Source of the DNA: Ligustrum vulgare
Lineage: Eukaryota > Streptophyta > Magnoliopsida > Lamiales > Oleaceae
Length of the DNA stretch: 64,000 nt
Assembly: GCA_963555705.1 (NCBI GenBank)
Contig: OY743181.1
Span: 24,494,513 to 24,558,512 of the forward strand
Direction: 5' to 3'
Shown here piece by piece: positions 1 to 10,796 of this stretch (position 1 is its first letter; each line of letters starts with the position of its first letter). Below the pieces are notes generated by a model. That model did no database searches. It saw only the letters and a list, made by a program, of their open reading frames with translations, and was not told the origin of the DNA. The position numbers and the translations under genes were made by a program.

Positions 1-62
1 AAAAATTATATTAGAGTTTGTAGAAGAAGAGAGATTTTCAATGTTATTATATTTAATGAAAA

Positions 63-63
63 C

Positions 64-98
<35 letters not shown>

Positions 99-270
99 GG
101 GCCAGCGGGTTAACCACGGCACGCGAGGTTTTGACCCGCAAAATCCGCGATTCACAACTTCTTGATCCATGAACCACCCACGGGGTCACGGGTCGGCCTG
201 CGGTCCTGGGTCGATCGGGCCGGTTTTCACAGGTGTGGTCGGCCCGTCCGTCTTGACACCTCTAACAAAT
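63..270 (-). repeat. GC-rich retroposon-like repeat with poly(T) edge
   Basis: A run of about 30 T (about 67-96) is followed by roughly 170 bp that is far more GC-rich than its surroundings. On the minus strand it reads as a GC-rich body, starting TAGAGGTGTCAAGACGG near 270, that ends in a long A run. That layout resembles a retroposed SINE-like copy. No target duplication or Pol III box was identified, so the class is inferred. Confidence 0.35.
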
Positions 271-1965
271 TGACATTTACTATTTAAATAAATTTTTAAT
301 AATTTGGATTGATTATGTTTTTTTAAAAAAATTTTAATAATTATGGTAATAGAATATTATTATTATTATTATTATAAGCATTTTATTTATTTGTTGTTCT
401 TAAAATTATAAATCATGTGTGTAATAGTTAGTATTAAAATTGTGTTTTGATTATTATCATTTTTATTACAAATCATATTTTATGAATTCTTATATATTTT
501 ATATATTATTATTATTGTGATTGATTTTTTAATGAAGATTCAAAAAAAAATTATAGACATTTTTATAAATCACAAAATTTCTCAAACAGGATTGTTTGTG
601 AAAAAAAATTGTGTTTAAAAATATTTTTTTATGTTTTCGAGAAAATATATGATTGAAAAATGAAGAAAAAATATGTGTAGTTAAAAAATAATTTGAAAAA
701 TTGTGTTGTTTAAAAACGTGTTTTTTGAATTTTCCAAAAAGATACTGAAAATTTTTACAACACACATTTATAATTGTTGTGCTAAATTTTTAATTGAAAA
801 CTAAAAAAAATGTTAAATACAAGAGTTAAATGCAGAAAATTGCGTAAATTTTCATTTTCAATGAAGTTAACAATAGTGCATAAAAATCATTGAAATTTAC
901 GATTATTTATTATTTAAATATATAAATTGGCGTCTACTATCTAAATAAGTTTTTAATAATTTGGATTGACTATATTGTTTTTAAAATTTTAATAATTATG
1001 GTAATAGAATAATTTTTTAATAAAAATTGAAAAAAAATATGTAAAATACGAAAGGCAAAAAAATCATTTATCATATTTACTTCTGTATAAATTACTTCGA
1101 ATGTAATTTTTAAATACAATTTTCAACATAAGCGTGAAAAAAAATTAACAAACTGATAGTTAACAAAAGAATAAAACTCAACTGTTAACAGAAAATTAAA
1201 ATTGAATAAATAGAAATTAATTTAATTTAAATAAAAATTTCAATGAACATTTTATTTTATAAAAGAAAAAATAATCTAATTTAATACAAAAATATTAATT
1301 TTTTGTTCTATGTTATGTATTATTTTTAACTTCATCCGTACATTATTTTATTTATTGTATGTGATTGAAAATAAGTTTGAAAAAAAATGAGTATTGTTAT
1401 TTTGAATAGAGCTTTAAAGGGTATCAAACACACAAAATAAAGCAATAATATTATGTTGTTATTGTTATCTTTATTTTTTATTATAATTACTATGATCGTT
1501 TTTATTTTTTTATTATTATAAATGTAACATTAAATGAATTCAGTTAATGTTTAGTATGCTTTGTGATTGTTGTTTGTATATTTTGATTATAATTACCATT
1601 ATTATTATTATTATGAAGGTGACATTGTATAAAGCAAAAATAATATGTTGTAACACAAACATCATTATTTTTTTTTATTATTATAAAAATACATTAGAGA
1701 GAGTCAAATGTGTAGCTACCGGTATTAAAATTTTGTTATAATCATCAACAATTCAAATCATTTATCTAACCAATGCATGAATTAAATAAAATTTAATCAT
1801 TTCTTTAATTTTGACAAATTTAGTCATTTCTTCAATTAGCATATTTATAAAAATTCTGAATAAAAAATATTAATTAATATATTGAAATTCGAATAAAATA
1901 TATGTAAGCAATACATTAAAAAATAGACTTAATCGAAAGTTAAAATATATTATGTTCGAAACCAA
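271..1965. other. AT-rich intergenic DNA, no gene seen
   Basis: Very AT-rich sequence with short TAT/ATT simple repeats (about 357-376 and 1596-1613). Open frames here are short and low-complexity. The stretch 640-725 resembles the interior of the MITE at 1966-2117 (shared AATTTGAAAAATTGTGTTGT) and may be an older, end-less copy. Confidence 0.6.
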
Positions 1966-2117
1966 GCCTCGGTTTGGTAACTATAGTGGTTTATAAATTA
2001 GTTTATTTATAATTTTGAGGTAAAATGTTTGATTAAAAAGTGGAGAGAGAAAATTTATATGTGATTAAAAATGATTTGAAAAATTGTGTTGTTTATAAAT
2101 CGTTACCAAACATAGGC
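1966..2117. mobile_element. MITE, about 152 bp, GTTTGGTAAC-type ends
   Basis: The left end GCCTCGGTTTGGTAAC (1966-1981) pairs with the right end, which reads GCCTATGTTTGGTAAC on the other strand (2102-2117): 14 of 16 positions match. A CAA triplet flanks both sides and could be a 3-bp target duplication. The interior is AT-rich and non-coding. Related ends occur at 12105-12272 and 60311-60473. Confidence 0.6.
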
Positions 2118-2843
2118 CAAATTAACTAAAAAAATTGTTTTTTTCATTGTCATGAAAAATTTCATCGATATTCGCCTTTTTTTTTCTTATAATGATAAAG
2201 CAACTAATTTGAAAAAATATTATTAATTTTTTTAGAAATATACAATTATATTATAAAATGTGTTGAAAAATATTTAATTAATCCAAAAATGTTTTAGCCT
2301 AAAGAACTTAAGAATATTCCGTATATTTGGTATTTTTATGAGTTTTCCATTTACTGGAAAAAAAAAAGGAAGAACTTAAGCATATTTCTCATATTGGGTA
2401 TTTTTATAAGTTTTCCACTTATATTGTTAAAAAAAAAAAAAAAGTTCAAGATACCAATCCAAAAAAATTATTTCTAAATGAATAATTTCATACTTGATTA
2501 ATATTAATGTGTTACGTTGGAAATGAAAAAAATGGATTAATATATTATGAAAATAAATAAATAATTATTGAAGTTTTACTTCCTAATATGTCAATTAAAT
2601 AAATAAATATATTTTTATAAAAGAGAAAACAAAAAAAAAATCCTATAAAGATTAAGATTTTCTAATTTTGATTAGTTTTATACATATTACATTTCCTATT
2701 TTAATTATTTTTGTCTTTTTAAAATTTTTAAATTCAATAATATTTTGTATTAAAATATTATTGTACAGTTATTTTATTTGATATAATTGTATAATTAACA
2801 TATTTTCATAATTTTTGATCGAAATCACCATCATGAATATATT
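2118..2843. other. AT-rich intergenic DNA, no gene seen
   Basis: Only A/T homopolymer runs and short AT-rich frames are visible. Confidence 0.6.
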
Positions 2844-2860
2844 CCCGTGCATCGCACGGG
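2844..2860. repeat. Helitron-like terminal hairpin
   Basis: The perfect inverted repeat CCCGTGC-ATC-GCACGGG stands out in AT-rich DNA. Hairpins of this form are typical near the 3' ends of plant Helitrons. The expected CTRR terminus is not seen about 10 nt downstream (CTAT instead) and no partner 5' end was located, so this may be a relic. Confidence 0.35.
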
Positions 2861-2957
2861 TGGAAAATCTATTGAATTATTTATGTCTTAGTTGTGAACT
2901 TAAAGTAGACCCACAATGCCAACAAGATTTCAACATTTGTAATTTAGGCTGTATGCT

Positions 2958-3051
2958 CTTTAAGTTGTATGTTCAATTATGATCTTTAATAGTCGCTTTC
3001 AAACTTTAAGTTGTATGTTCAATTATGATCTTTATAATAGTCCCTTTCAAA
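2958..3051. repeat. Tandem duplication, two 46-48 bp units
   Basis: The unit starting CTTTAAGTTGTATGTTC occurs at 2958 and again at 3004 with two small differences near its end (TAATAGTCGC versus TATAATAGTCCC). It is a simple local duplication with no coding content. Confidence 0.8.
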
Positions 3052-3388
3052 CAAATTAAATGTTTTAGCAGATTTAAAAGCTGACTATTTGAACTCCTTG
3101 AACACGAGGCATTTCATTTCTAATATAAAATATTTTTACAGTTTCGTCATTATTTTTTTACGATAACTAATTTTTTACACATTGAACAAAAAATTCACGT
3201 TCCACGCCTGTCTGTGCCAAACAGGTCTAAAGGTCATGCACCTTTTCGATTCGTTGTCCCTTATTTCATGCAAACACACCTTTAAATTTTAACACTTCTC
3301 ATCATTTACTTTCATAAGAAATAGAAATTCACAAATATAAACGCAGGGAAAACAATGAACTTCACAAGAAAAGAAGAAATTCATACAT

Positions 3389-3394
3389 TTTATT
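3389..3394 (-). terminator. Candidate poly(A) signal of the BAG6-like gene
   Basis: AATAAA on the minus strand, about 130 nt beyond the stop codon of the BAG6-like gene. Position and sequence fit a plant near-upstream polyadenylation element. The actual cleavage site is not determined. Confidence 0.4.
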
Positions 3395-3521
3395 ACATGA
3401 CAAACGACAATAAGTTAAGGTTCATATCAAAACATAATAAAAAAAAAGCTTATATTACAGACAATCACGAAACTTTTTAAATTGCTACTCGTATTTCTTT
3501 CAAATGGCCATGGGACGATTT

Positions 3522-6500
3522 CTAGCATAATAGTCCCGATGAGGATACTTTGTAGCGACGCATCTTCAATTTCTTTCTCTTGGACAGTTGCTTCTCCAAG
3601 TCCTTAACTCTTCCAGAGAGACTAGAAATGGTAGTAAGTTGTTCTTGACCTGCTTTGATCAATTTCTCCATCATCTCTCTCAGTTTCTCATTCTCTTCCA
3701 TCAATTTCCTATTACTTTCTTTCATGTCACTACCGTTATATGATCTCTGGCTTGCAGTAGGAGATTCTGGTTCAATAACTCCTGCAGGTAGGAATGCCAT
3801 ACTGTCTGGGACTTCACATTTGGAATCTGCAATTTTCTCACTCCCATCCGAGGATTCTGACTCCTGCACTTCTATATGCTCATCTAACTGGAATTGTTCC
3901 TCATTGTATTGTGTCAAGGTTGCTTTCTCCTCTGTGGACACATCTAAAACCTCTTCACAAGTAGATGATTTCTCAAGATCATTATCTCCAAAGGCTTCAA
4001 GCAATGTATTGTCAATTTCATTCCCTCCTTGGCAAGGCGATTCTCCCATTTGCAGGTTCAACTCATTTGTAGCCTCTGTAGATTCACTAATCTTTTCCCC
4101 AGCGTCCTGTGGTAGTCGAGAAGTACACTCATAAGATTCAGCTATTACATCTCCAAGCTTGTCATGTACTATCTCTTCTGACCCTCCAACTCCTATAAGT
4201 TCCTTGATCTTGGACCCTGTGTAATATGGTGATCGAGAGGTGCATTCATCAGTTTCACTCAATGAATCACCATGTTGTTCTTTCCCAGTCTCCTCAGGTG
4301 AATCAGCTCCAGCATCTCCAAGTTTGTCGTCAACAAAATCCTCCAATCTATATGATGGTCGAAAAGTGCATTCATATCCAAGCTTGTCTTCCATCACTGC
4401 CTCTAATCCAGTCTTACTATTTGCTACCTTAGGTTCTTCTATACTGGCTCCAATATCCTGTGATGGTTTAGACGTGTTTTCATCAAATTCAGCTCCATCA
4501 TCATTAAGCTTATCTACCATCACCACCATTGATCTAATCCTATCATCTGTTTCATCATACATCTTCACAAATTCATCGATGAGACTTACTTTTTCTTCAG
4601 CTTGTACCTGAATGTCATTTAATATAGGTAACGACTCCTCACATTGTTCGATGTCTTCTTTGTTTTCATCATGTCGATTGTTGTCCTTAAGTTCTGTGAT
4701 GACTGACTCTGCCTTCGATCCTTCCTCTATCTCATTTTTCGCAACTTCTTGTTCACCTAATTTAATCTGTCTATGCTCCATACATCCTTGAGCTTCAATA
4801 TCAGAATCCATCACTACAGTGGGCAACTCAACAACCTCAATTGGTGAACCTGTTGTTGGAGAATCTGTCATCTCTTGCCCAGATCCAGTCATCTGAACCA
4901 AGATTGATTCTTCTTTATTTTCCTGCACTTGATAATCCAACTCATCTCCTAGTTTAACATCTGGTATAGTTCCCGCCTCGATTCTTTCAATGCCACAGCT
5001 CTCTGACATTTCTGTAGATTTTTTCTCTAAGTTTCCTCCCACCAATTCTCCAACCAACATTGGCTCTGATACATCCATGTTCCCGAACTGTCCAAAACAC
5101 GATTCAACTAAATGAGTCTTGACATCATTGGTTTTTTCTGATAAAATACCATCCACACCATTGTTTTCCACCCCGTGTCCAACTTGGATAGATGCATCAT
5201 TTTCGGTCTCCATAAGTGCACCTTCATCAACTCCACTGGTTGACTCATGACCAAATGATGCCTTCTTATTAATTAACGAGTCTAGCTTTTCCTGAAGATG
5301 CACAAGCTCTCTAGCAATAGATTTTCTGATGTCCCTGATGCTCGAGTGCAAACCCTAAATTATAAAAAGAAACGAGTACATTATAAGTCTCTCTACTCCA
5401 GAACAAGTATCCAAGCTTGTACAATTAAAGAGCCCCAAAAATTCTAAAAATTATATTTCCTCCGTCCCACAAAGATAGACTTATATACTATTTTCGTCCG
5501 TCCCACAAAGATAAGCCACTTACTATAATGAGCATATATTTAATTTTTCATTTTCTCATTACCCCTAATTAATGTATCATGATAGTTAATTCCAATGTCA
5601 ATTTAATGACATGTAGTTTGAATGAATTAATGAGTCATTGAAATTAACATAAGGGTATATTTGAAAAAGTATAAATAAATTTATTATTTCAACTATACTA
5701 ACTACCATTTCTTAATCTGTGTCAAAAAGGGAACAGACCTATCTTTATGGGACGGAGGTAGTAACAAATACAAAGTCTCTAACGGAAAAAAATAAAAGAG
5801 ACCGACGTTATACAGTTGTTAATGAAACTGATAGAACAACATTCAAAAATAATAATTAGAATATATAATTACACCCAACAACAAAACACAATGTATAAAC
5901 TTCAAGTGAGGACATCTTTTAGTACATACATGCATTATATGTGAACTGAAGAAGTTAAACTAGAGCAATTGTCTAGTGAATCAACGACTTTAATAAAGAG
6001 ATTTAGCCTCTGTTAAATGGAAACTAAAATTAGATTTTAATAGAAGTTGATGAAATATGTGTTTAAGAAGTTGTAGGCCCACAAAATATGTAATTGAAAT
6101 TAATTGACTTTCACTTAAACTAAAATTTAGATTAAAATCAACACTAAACAGAAACTTAATTAAATAAATTTTGATAATAGGTATCCCAAAAGACAGTTTA
6201 GCATATTATGAAGATTTGAACTAGCCACAAAAAAAATAAAAAATTAAATAAATAAAATTAACCAAATGGCTCCAATAAATTAATCAATATGTAGTATTCT
6301 TTCTACTGGTTTATTAACATACCTGAACTGTGTCCAGTTTAAGCAGCAGGCTCATTATTGTTTCTCCAATCATGTGTATTTGCTTATTATCGTGTTGGAT
6401 ATCAGAAGACAACTCCATCTCTTGAATAAGAAGCCTTATCCCAGATATCTGCTCATGCACTTCCGCTATTTGCCTCAACTTCTTCAACGGCTCCCATCTT

Positions 6501-8217
6501 CGAGTTGCAAATCCACGATACATTGACTGAATAACAATAGCTGCTTCCAAATCTGTCAGTTCCTTTCTTTTGGGTTCCTTTACTTCATTAGCAATAACTT
6601 CTTTACACTTGGATAATTTTTCATTCTCCACTACCTGAGATGCAGTATCATTTGTTTGACCTTCTACATCTACTTTATCAGCTCTAATGCATTCCCCATC
6701 CTCTGTGGATCTTTCATTAGTTTGGTTGGCCTTAACATCCTTTTCAAATGTAGGAATTGTACATTCACATCTCGTACCTGTTCGGTTTTTCCTTCCATAA
6801 CCTCAATAGGTTTTTTGTTGGTCGCCTCGTTCTTGGACTCTTTGTCATTGATCACATTTGACTTCACAATTTCTGTTGAACTTGGGACTACTCTTGCTTT
6901 ATTAGACGACTGATTCAACTTCCCTTTGTCACCTGGAGGACTAGGAGATCTTGAGCTTCCATTAGTGTTTTTCCTTCGCAACGGGTCAACTCTCAGACAA
7001 ACAGGAGGCAGGGATGCTTTCTTGGGAGAACTTGACTTCCTTTGAGCACTTCCCTCAGAGCATGTCTTGTTTCCATTGTCAATAAAATCTTTAACAGGAA
7101 CATTATTTTCTTTTGCCTTGTGATCACCTGAATTCTCCTTTTCATGCAGCTGTTCAACTTGCATCACAGGAATATCCTTCATCCTCAAAGGAGCACAGGG
7201 AGCTTTCACCAAAATATTGTTTTCTTTTGCATTGTGATTAAGTGAATTCTCCATTTCAGGCAGCTGTTTAACTTGTTTCACAGGAATATTCTTCGTCCTT
7301 GAAAAATCACTGCAATTAGCATGTTCACCATTCACCTTTAAGTTGTCTCCACTGTCAGGAAGCATGATGGGCTCCATGATTGGTTCTGAACCAGCATTGT
7401 TCACCTCACCTTCTTTCTTCTCGATTTCCTCAGGTTTGTAGGGCATCCAGAATATTGGAACTGGGAAGTGGCCATTACCATCATCTCGTTGATTCTGGTT
7501 TCTTACCCAATCTCCCCTTTGCTTTAATGATCCCAAGTGCGCGTCATTTGGTAACCATCCATTCCCGACAGGTTGTTTCTGCTCAATAGTTTTTTGATTG
7601 TCATGGAAATTCTCCTTCTGATCTATGTATTCCAACTCTTTTGACTTCCTGTGTTCCTCATTGTTTCCATATTCCGATGGGAACCACACAATTGGGTGTC
7701 CATAATTCTTTAACTGACAAGGAACCAGGGATTCATTGCTTTTGTTTTCCCTGACAGGATCCTCTTCTCCAATCCTTACATTTTTCTCTTCTTTCTTACT
7801 GCACTGATGGTTAGGACATCTACAACAATGATGATCTCTTGATGTATTCTTTTCATACTCATATCGTGGATGCCCCATAGAATAATCTGGGACAGGAATG
7901 TTTGGAATTGTATGTGTAGCTTGAAAAGAAGGATAATTTCCATGACAGTGAACCTGTGGAGCATGAGAATAAGGAGGTCTCCAAGCATAGTTTCCCGGGA
8001 AATGGTCAGGGTTACAACAGCCATGGCCATGAACCGGGTAGGAGTAGCCATAGTTACCGCCCCAAGGACAACATCCATTATTATTCAATGGAAATGGAGC
8101 TGGATCAGCATACATTGGAGTCGAGACATATTCTGTGCTTGGGTAGTAATAAGGTCTGTAGTGTACTTGACCCGTCTGGTATGGATACGGCTGCATGCAC
8201 CTGTAGACAGGATCCAT
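3522..8217 (-). CDS. BAG6: BAG family molecular chaperone regulator 6-like protein
   Basis: Plant BAG proteins bind the Hsp70 ATPase domain as co-chaperones; BAG6 also binds calmodulin through an IQ motif and is linked to heat and pathogen responses. The proposed model is exons 8217-6778, 6700-6323 and 5354-3522, giving about 1216 aa. The N-terminus is Tyr/Pro-rich with Cys-rich patches, followed by short repeats such as PIVWFPSEYG and PIFWMPYKP. An IQ motif (IVIQSMYRGFATRRW, about 535-549) leads into the BAG domain (about 551-640), which spans the last intron at LDTVQ|GLHSSIRD. A long acidic region follows, then a C-terminal coiled coil (about 1150-1207). The last intron has clean CAG|GTATGT and TTTAG|GG sites, both phase 0. 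Between 6777 and 6701 the frame changes: a 77-nt GT-AG intron restores it, but a small indel would too. The start is the first ATG of the long frame. Confidence 0.9.
5456..5761. mobile_element. Stowaway-type MITE in the last BAG6 intron, 306 bp
   Basis: The left end TTTCCTCCGTCCCACAAAGA and the inverted right end CTACCTCCGTCCCATAAAGA match well. TA dinucleotides flank both ends (5454-5455 and 5762-5763), the Tc1/mariner target duplication. A second partial copy of the end motif (CCGTCCCACAAAGATAAG, about 5499-5516) lies just inside the left end. The element lies within intron 5355-6322, so it is transcribed and spliced out. Confidence 0.8.
6005..6160. mobile_element. Possible MITE in the same BAG6 intron
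   Basis: An imperfect inverted repeat is visible: GCCTCTGTTAAATGG near 6006 and the complement of AACACTAAACAGAAACT near 6140-6157, with an AT-rich middle. Ends are not sharply defined and no target duplication was confirmed. The rest of intron 5355-6322 is AT-rich with nothing else recognised. Confidence 0.35.
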
Positions 8218-8913
8218 ATATATATATCCTCAATTCAAGACAAGATAAAAGGGACTAGACTCGGAGACTGTGGATAACTTTCGACACCAAACAACCCAAT
8301 TGCGTAGGTTGAATGGAAATTAACGAAACACCTGCCAAAAAAAAGAAAAAAAAAAGTACATGATTTAGCAATTTATTACCTAACACATAAATGAGTTTCA
8401 GTTTTGAAATACTGTCAACTGGTTTATGATCATAAATCGGAATCCACGTCTGGACCAATTTACAACTCTATCTTCATTCGAACACCAGAAAGGTGACCGG
8501 AGGCCTAGAACCACAAATCCCAAGAACAATAAATATTTACCAGTACTCTCGAGTCCAAAACTTCAAAGCCAGTGAGCATTATTTTCTTTTACCGAATTAA
8601 CAATTATATAGATTTGTTGAAACAAAAATTTAAACTAGATGTGCATTGCAGGTATAGCCTATACGTGGTTTAAATCAATATGATTTTGTTTACGTACTCC
8701 CGTCACTTACATTCAATTGAATTGTTATTGTACAAGAAAACTTTTCAACAAGTCCCCAATTAGGAAAACGAAGATCTAATACTACGCCGATCAGTGTAAA
8801 TAGGTGTCAAATAAAACAGAGTCGTTAATAAATTTAAGTAAAGTTAAAATACAAAGCTATATATCCATTGCAAGAACACAAACTAACTCCTCAAAATGAA
8901 TGTTTTTTTTAAA

Positions 8914-8953
<40 letters not shown>

Positions 8954-9145
8954 CCAATGCTATGCAAATGAGTAGAAAAATACTTACAATTCGAAGAAAC
9001 TATAAACAGCAATGTCCTTCCAAACGGTCCACAAATCCAAATGACTGAGTTATCGGATCAAAATCAATCACCAACCCAAAACGAATGAATCTTAAAGAAG
9101 AGCTCTTTTCGATGAATAATCAACGATTTATTATGTGATGAGATG
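8218..9145 (-). other. Predicted 5'UTR of the BAG6-like gene with one intron
   Basis: The start codon is about 925 nt from the TATA-like box at 9173-9184, which suggests a leader intron. On the minus strand a strong donor (ATT|GTAAGTAT, GT at 8987-8986) and a pyrimidine-rich acceptor (TTTTTTTTGGCAG|GTG, ending at 8332) would remove 8987-8332. This leaves leader exons of about 9145-8988 and 8331-8218. The intron carries a long A run (about 8920-8951). Transcript ends and splice sites are inferred. Confidence 0.45.
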
Positions 9146-9172
9146 ACAAGATTCAAATGCTTAGAGATTTTG

Positions 9173-9184
9173 TATTTATATATA
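9173..9184 (-). promoter_or_regulatory. TATA-like box of the BAG6-like gene
   Basis: The minus strand reads TATATATAAATA here, placing a transcription start near 9140-9150. It is the best TATA match upstream of the gene and has heat-shock-like sites just beyond it. Confidence 0.5.
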
Positions 9185-9217
9185 GGAGTTTGAAAGAGAA
9201 GACGGAATTCTACCATT

Positions 9218-9335
9218 TTCGAGAGCTTTCGCGTGATATTCAACGCTGGAATTGTCTAGAACCACGTGGAAATATCTATTCGTTGGGTTAATAATGATAT
9301 GGCGTTTGCGGGTATACTGTTTGAAAATCTAGAAC
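9218..9335 (-). promoter_or_regulatory. Heat-shock-element-like sites and a G-box
   Basis: TTCGAGAGCTTTC (9218-9230) matches the three-unit HSE pattern TTCnnGAAnnTTC with one change (GAG for GAA), about 35 bp upstream of the TATA-like box. TTCTAGA half-sites (minus strand) lie at about 9254-9262 and 9328-9335. A CACGTG G-box is at 9263-9268. BAG6 of Arabidopsis is known to be heat-inducible, so HSF control is plausible here but inferred. Confidence 0.45.
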
Positions 9336-9340
9336 TGGAT

Positions 9341-10796
9341 CAGAAAGTTGTTCGTAGATGACGTGGCTGAATGTAATTCATGGGAATTGACAATGGGATG
9401 TTTGGAGGAGGAAGGTATTAATATCCATGTACTCGATATTCGTCGAAGACTCGACATAAATGAGCGAAGATTACCCGACTAAATGAGTTCGTTGATAGAA
9501 TATGAAGGTAAATTTTACAACTCGACATGCGTATGAATCGAGTGCGAATTTTACTACAATACTCATACTCGATCCGTACGTCCATCAATTTTCTTAAAAA
9601 AATATAAAATTTAAAACAACAGTGGTTGGGTAAAAAAATAATAAAAAATAGAACCCAAATTTTCTAGCCTTATTTCTTTTTGCCATGTTACTAGTAAAAA
9701 TGCAAAAAAAGTGCAAAATTTTTACATTGTTAAAAAGAATTTAAACTTTTATGAATTATTAAAAAAAAAAATCGAGGCGAAGTGAAGTTCGAGTCGAGCC
9801 TTATTAAGCTTGTTTCGTGCACGAGCCGGAGCTTCGACTCGACTCGTTTACATCCCTACGCGATGGCAGGATTATCCCCAACAATGGACAGAGGAGGTTG
9901 AAAAGCAAGTAGAAAATGGGCAGACCCTCTAGGCAAAATTCAAGATACACACAAAATGACTGAGCAAATTCTCATCTCTTTAAGAGTTGGCTATCACTAC
10001 ATTATTACAAAAATGAACAATGAATAAGAGTTCATTCATTTTTGTTTCCTAAAAACCGTCCGGCTATGGTAAAAAAAAAAACCGTCCGGCCAGTCCACCT
10101 TACTAAAAGAGACAGCCAGGATTATTCCTACCACTGGAGAGAGGATCCTCGGGTGAGTATCCAAGAAGCCCACTAGAGCTATTGTCAAACAAACATGCTT
10201 CCGGAAAATGTTTATAAGCTATTAATCCCCGTCTCTTATCTTAAAATTATGTGACACAACTATGAAATCTGGATGTGGAAACTAGAAAAACTATTAACTT
10301 GAAAAAGCTTATACAATATCTCAACTCAATTATGGCAAAACTCATGAACGTTGAAAGACTAATATCTTATAAAAACCAATACAAATGTCTCAAGAAATGA
10401 TCATATATCTTTCTGGTGTACAAAATGAATCTGACAATCGTAAGGCGTGCTTATAAGTTCTAATAATCCGATCCTAGAACGAAAATGAGGAAAAGAAAAT
10501 TGTTACATTCATAAAAGTATCCACACGGGATTCTTTATCTACTTGTGAACACATCAATCAATGCAAGGAATGACGTTGTAACATGTACTTAGGCTATATG
10601 CCGAGAAGTTTCAACTTACTATTAGCTGAGGTCCGTTTATGAATGCATATCCTTCATATGATTTCTGTGTTGGGTGTGGGGACACAGAAATGGCCTAAGC
10701 AGAAGCCGGAACAACTGTCTGGAAAGGACATTCTTGATCTGTGAAGGAGATTACGAACTCCTCCGACTTTCAATTTCAGGACAAGCCCCTGACTCA
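9341..10796. other. Intergenic region without a recognised gene
   Basis: This lies between the BAG6 promoter and the 3' end of the GT77 gene. Part of it (about 9765-9858) is a GC-richer repeat with recurring CGAGTCGAG/CGACTCGACTCG words, starting TAGGGATGTAAACGAG on the minus strand. This common plant dispersed-repeat style could not be classified. The stretch 10500-10796 should hold the GT77 3'UTR. No convincing reading frame was found. Confidence 0.5.

Noticed and set aside
3655..4611. Plus-strand frames opposite BAG6 exon 3
   Set aside because: Antisense shadows of a real, long coding exon.
8919..8951. Long A run as a retroposon tail
   Set aside because: No body with defined start or target duplication beside it; treated as a homopolymer in the predicted leader intron.
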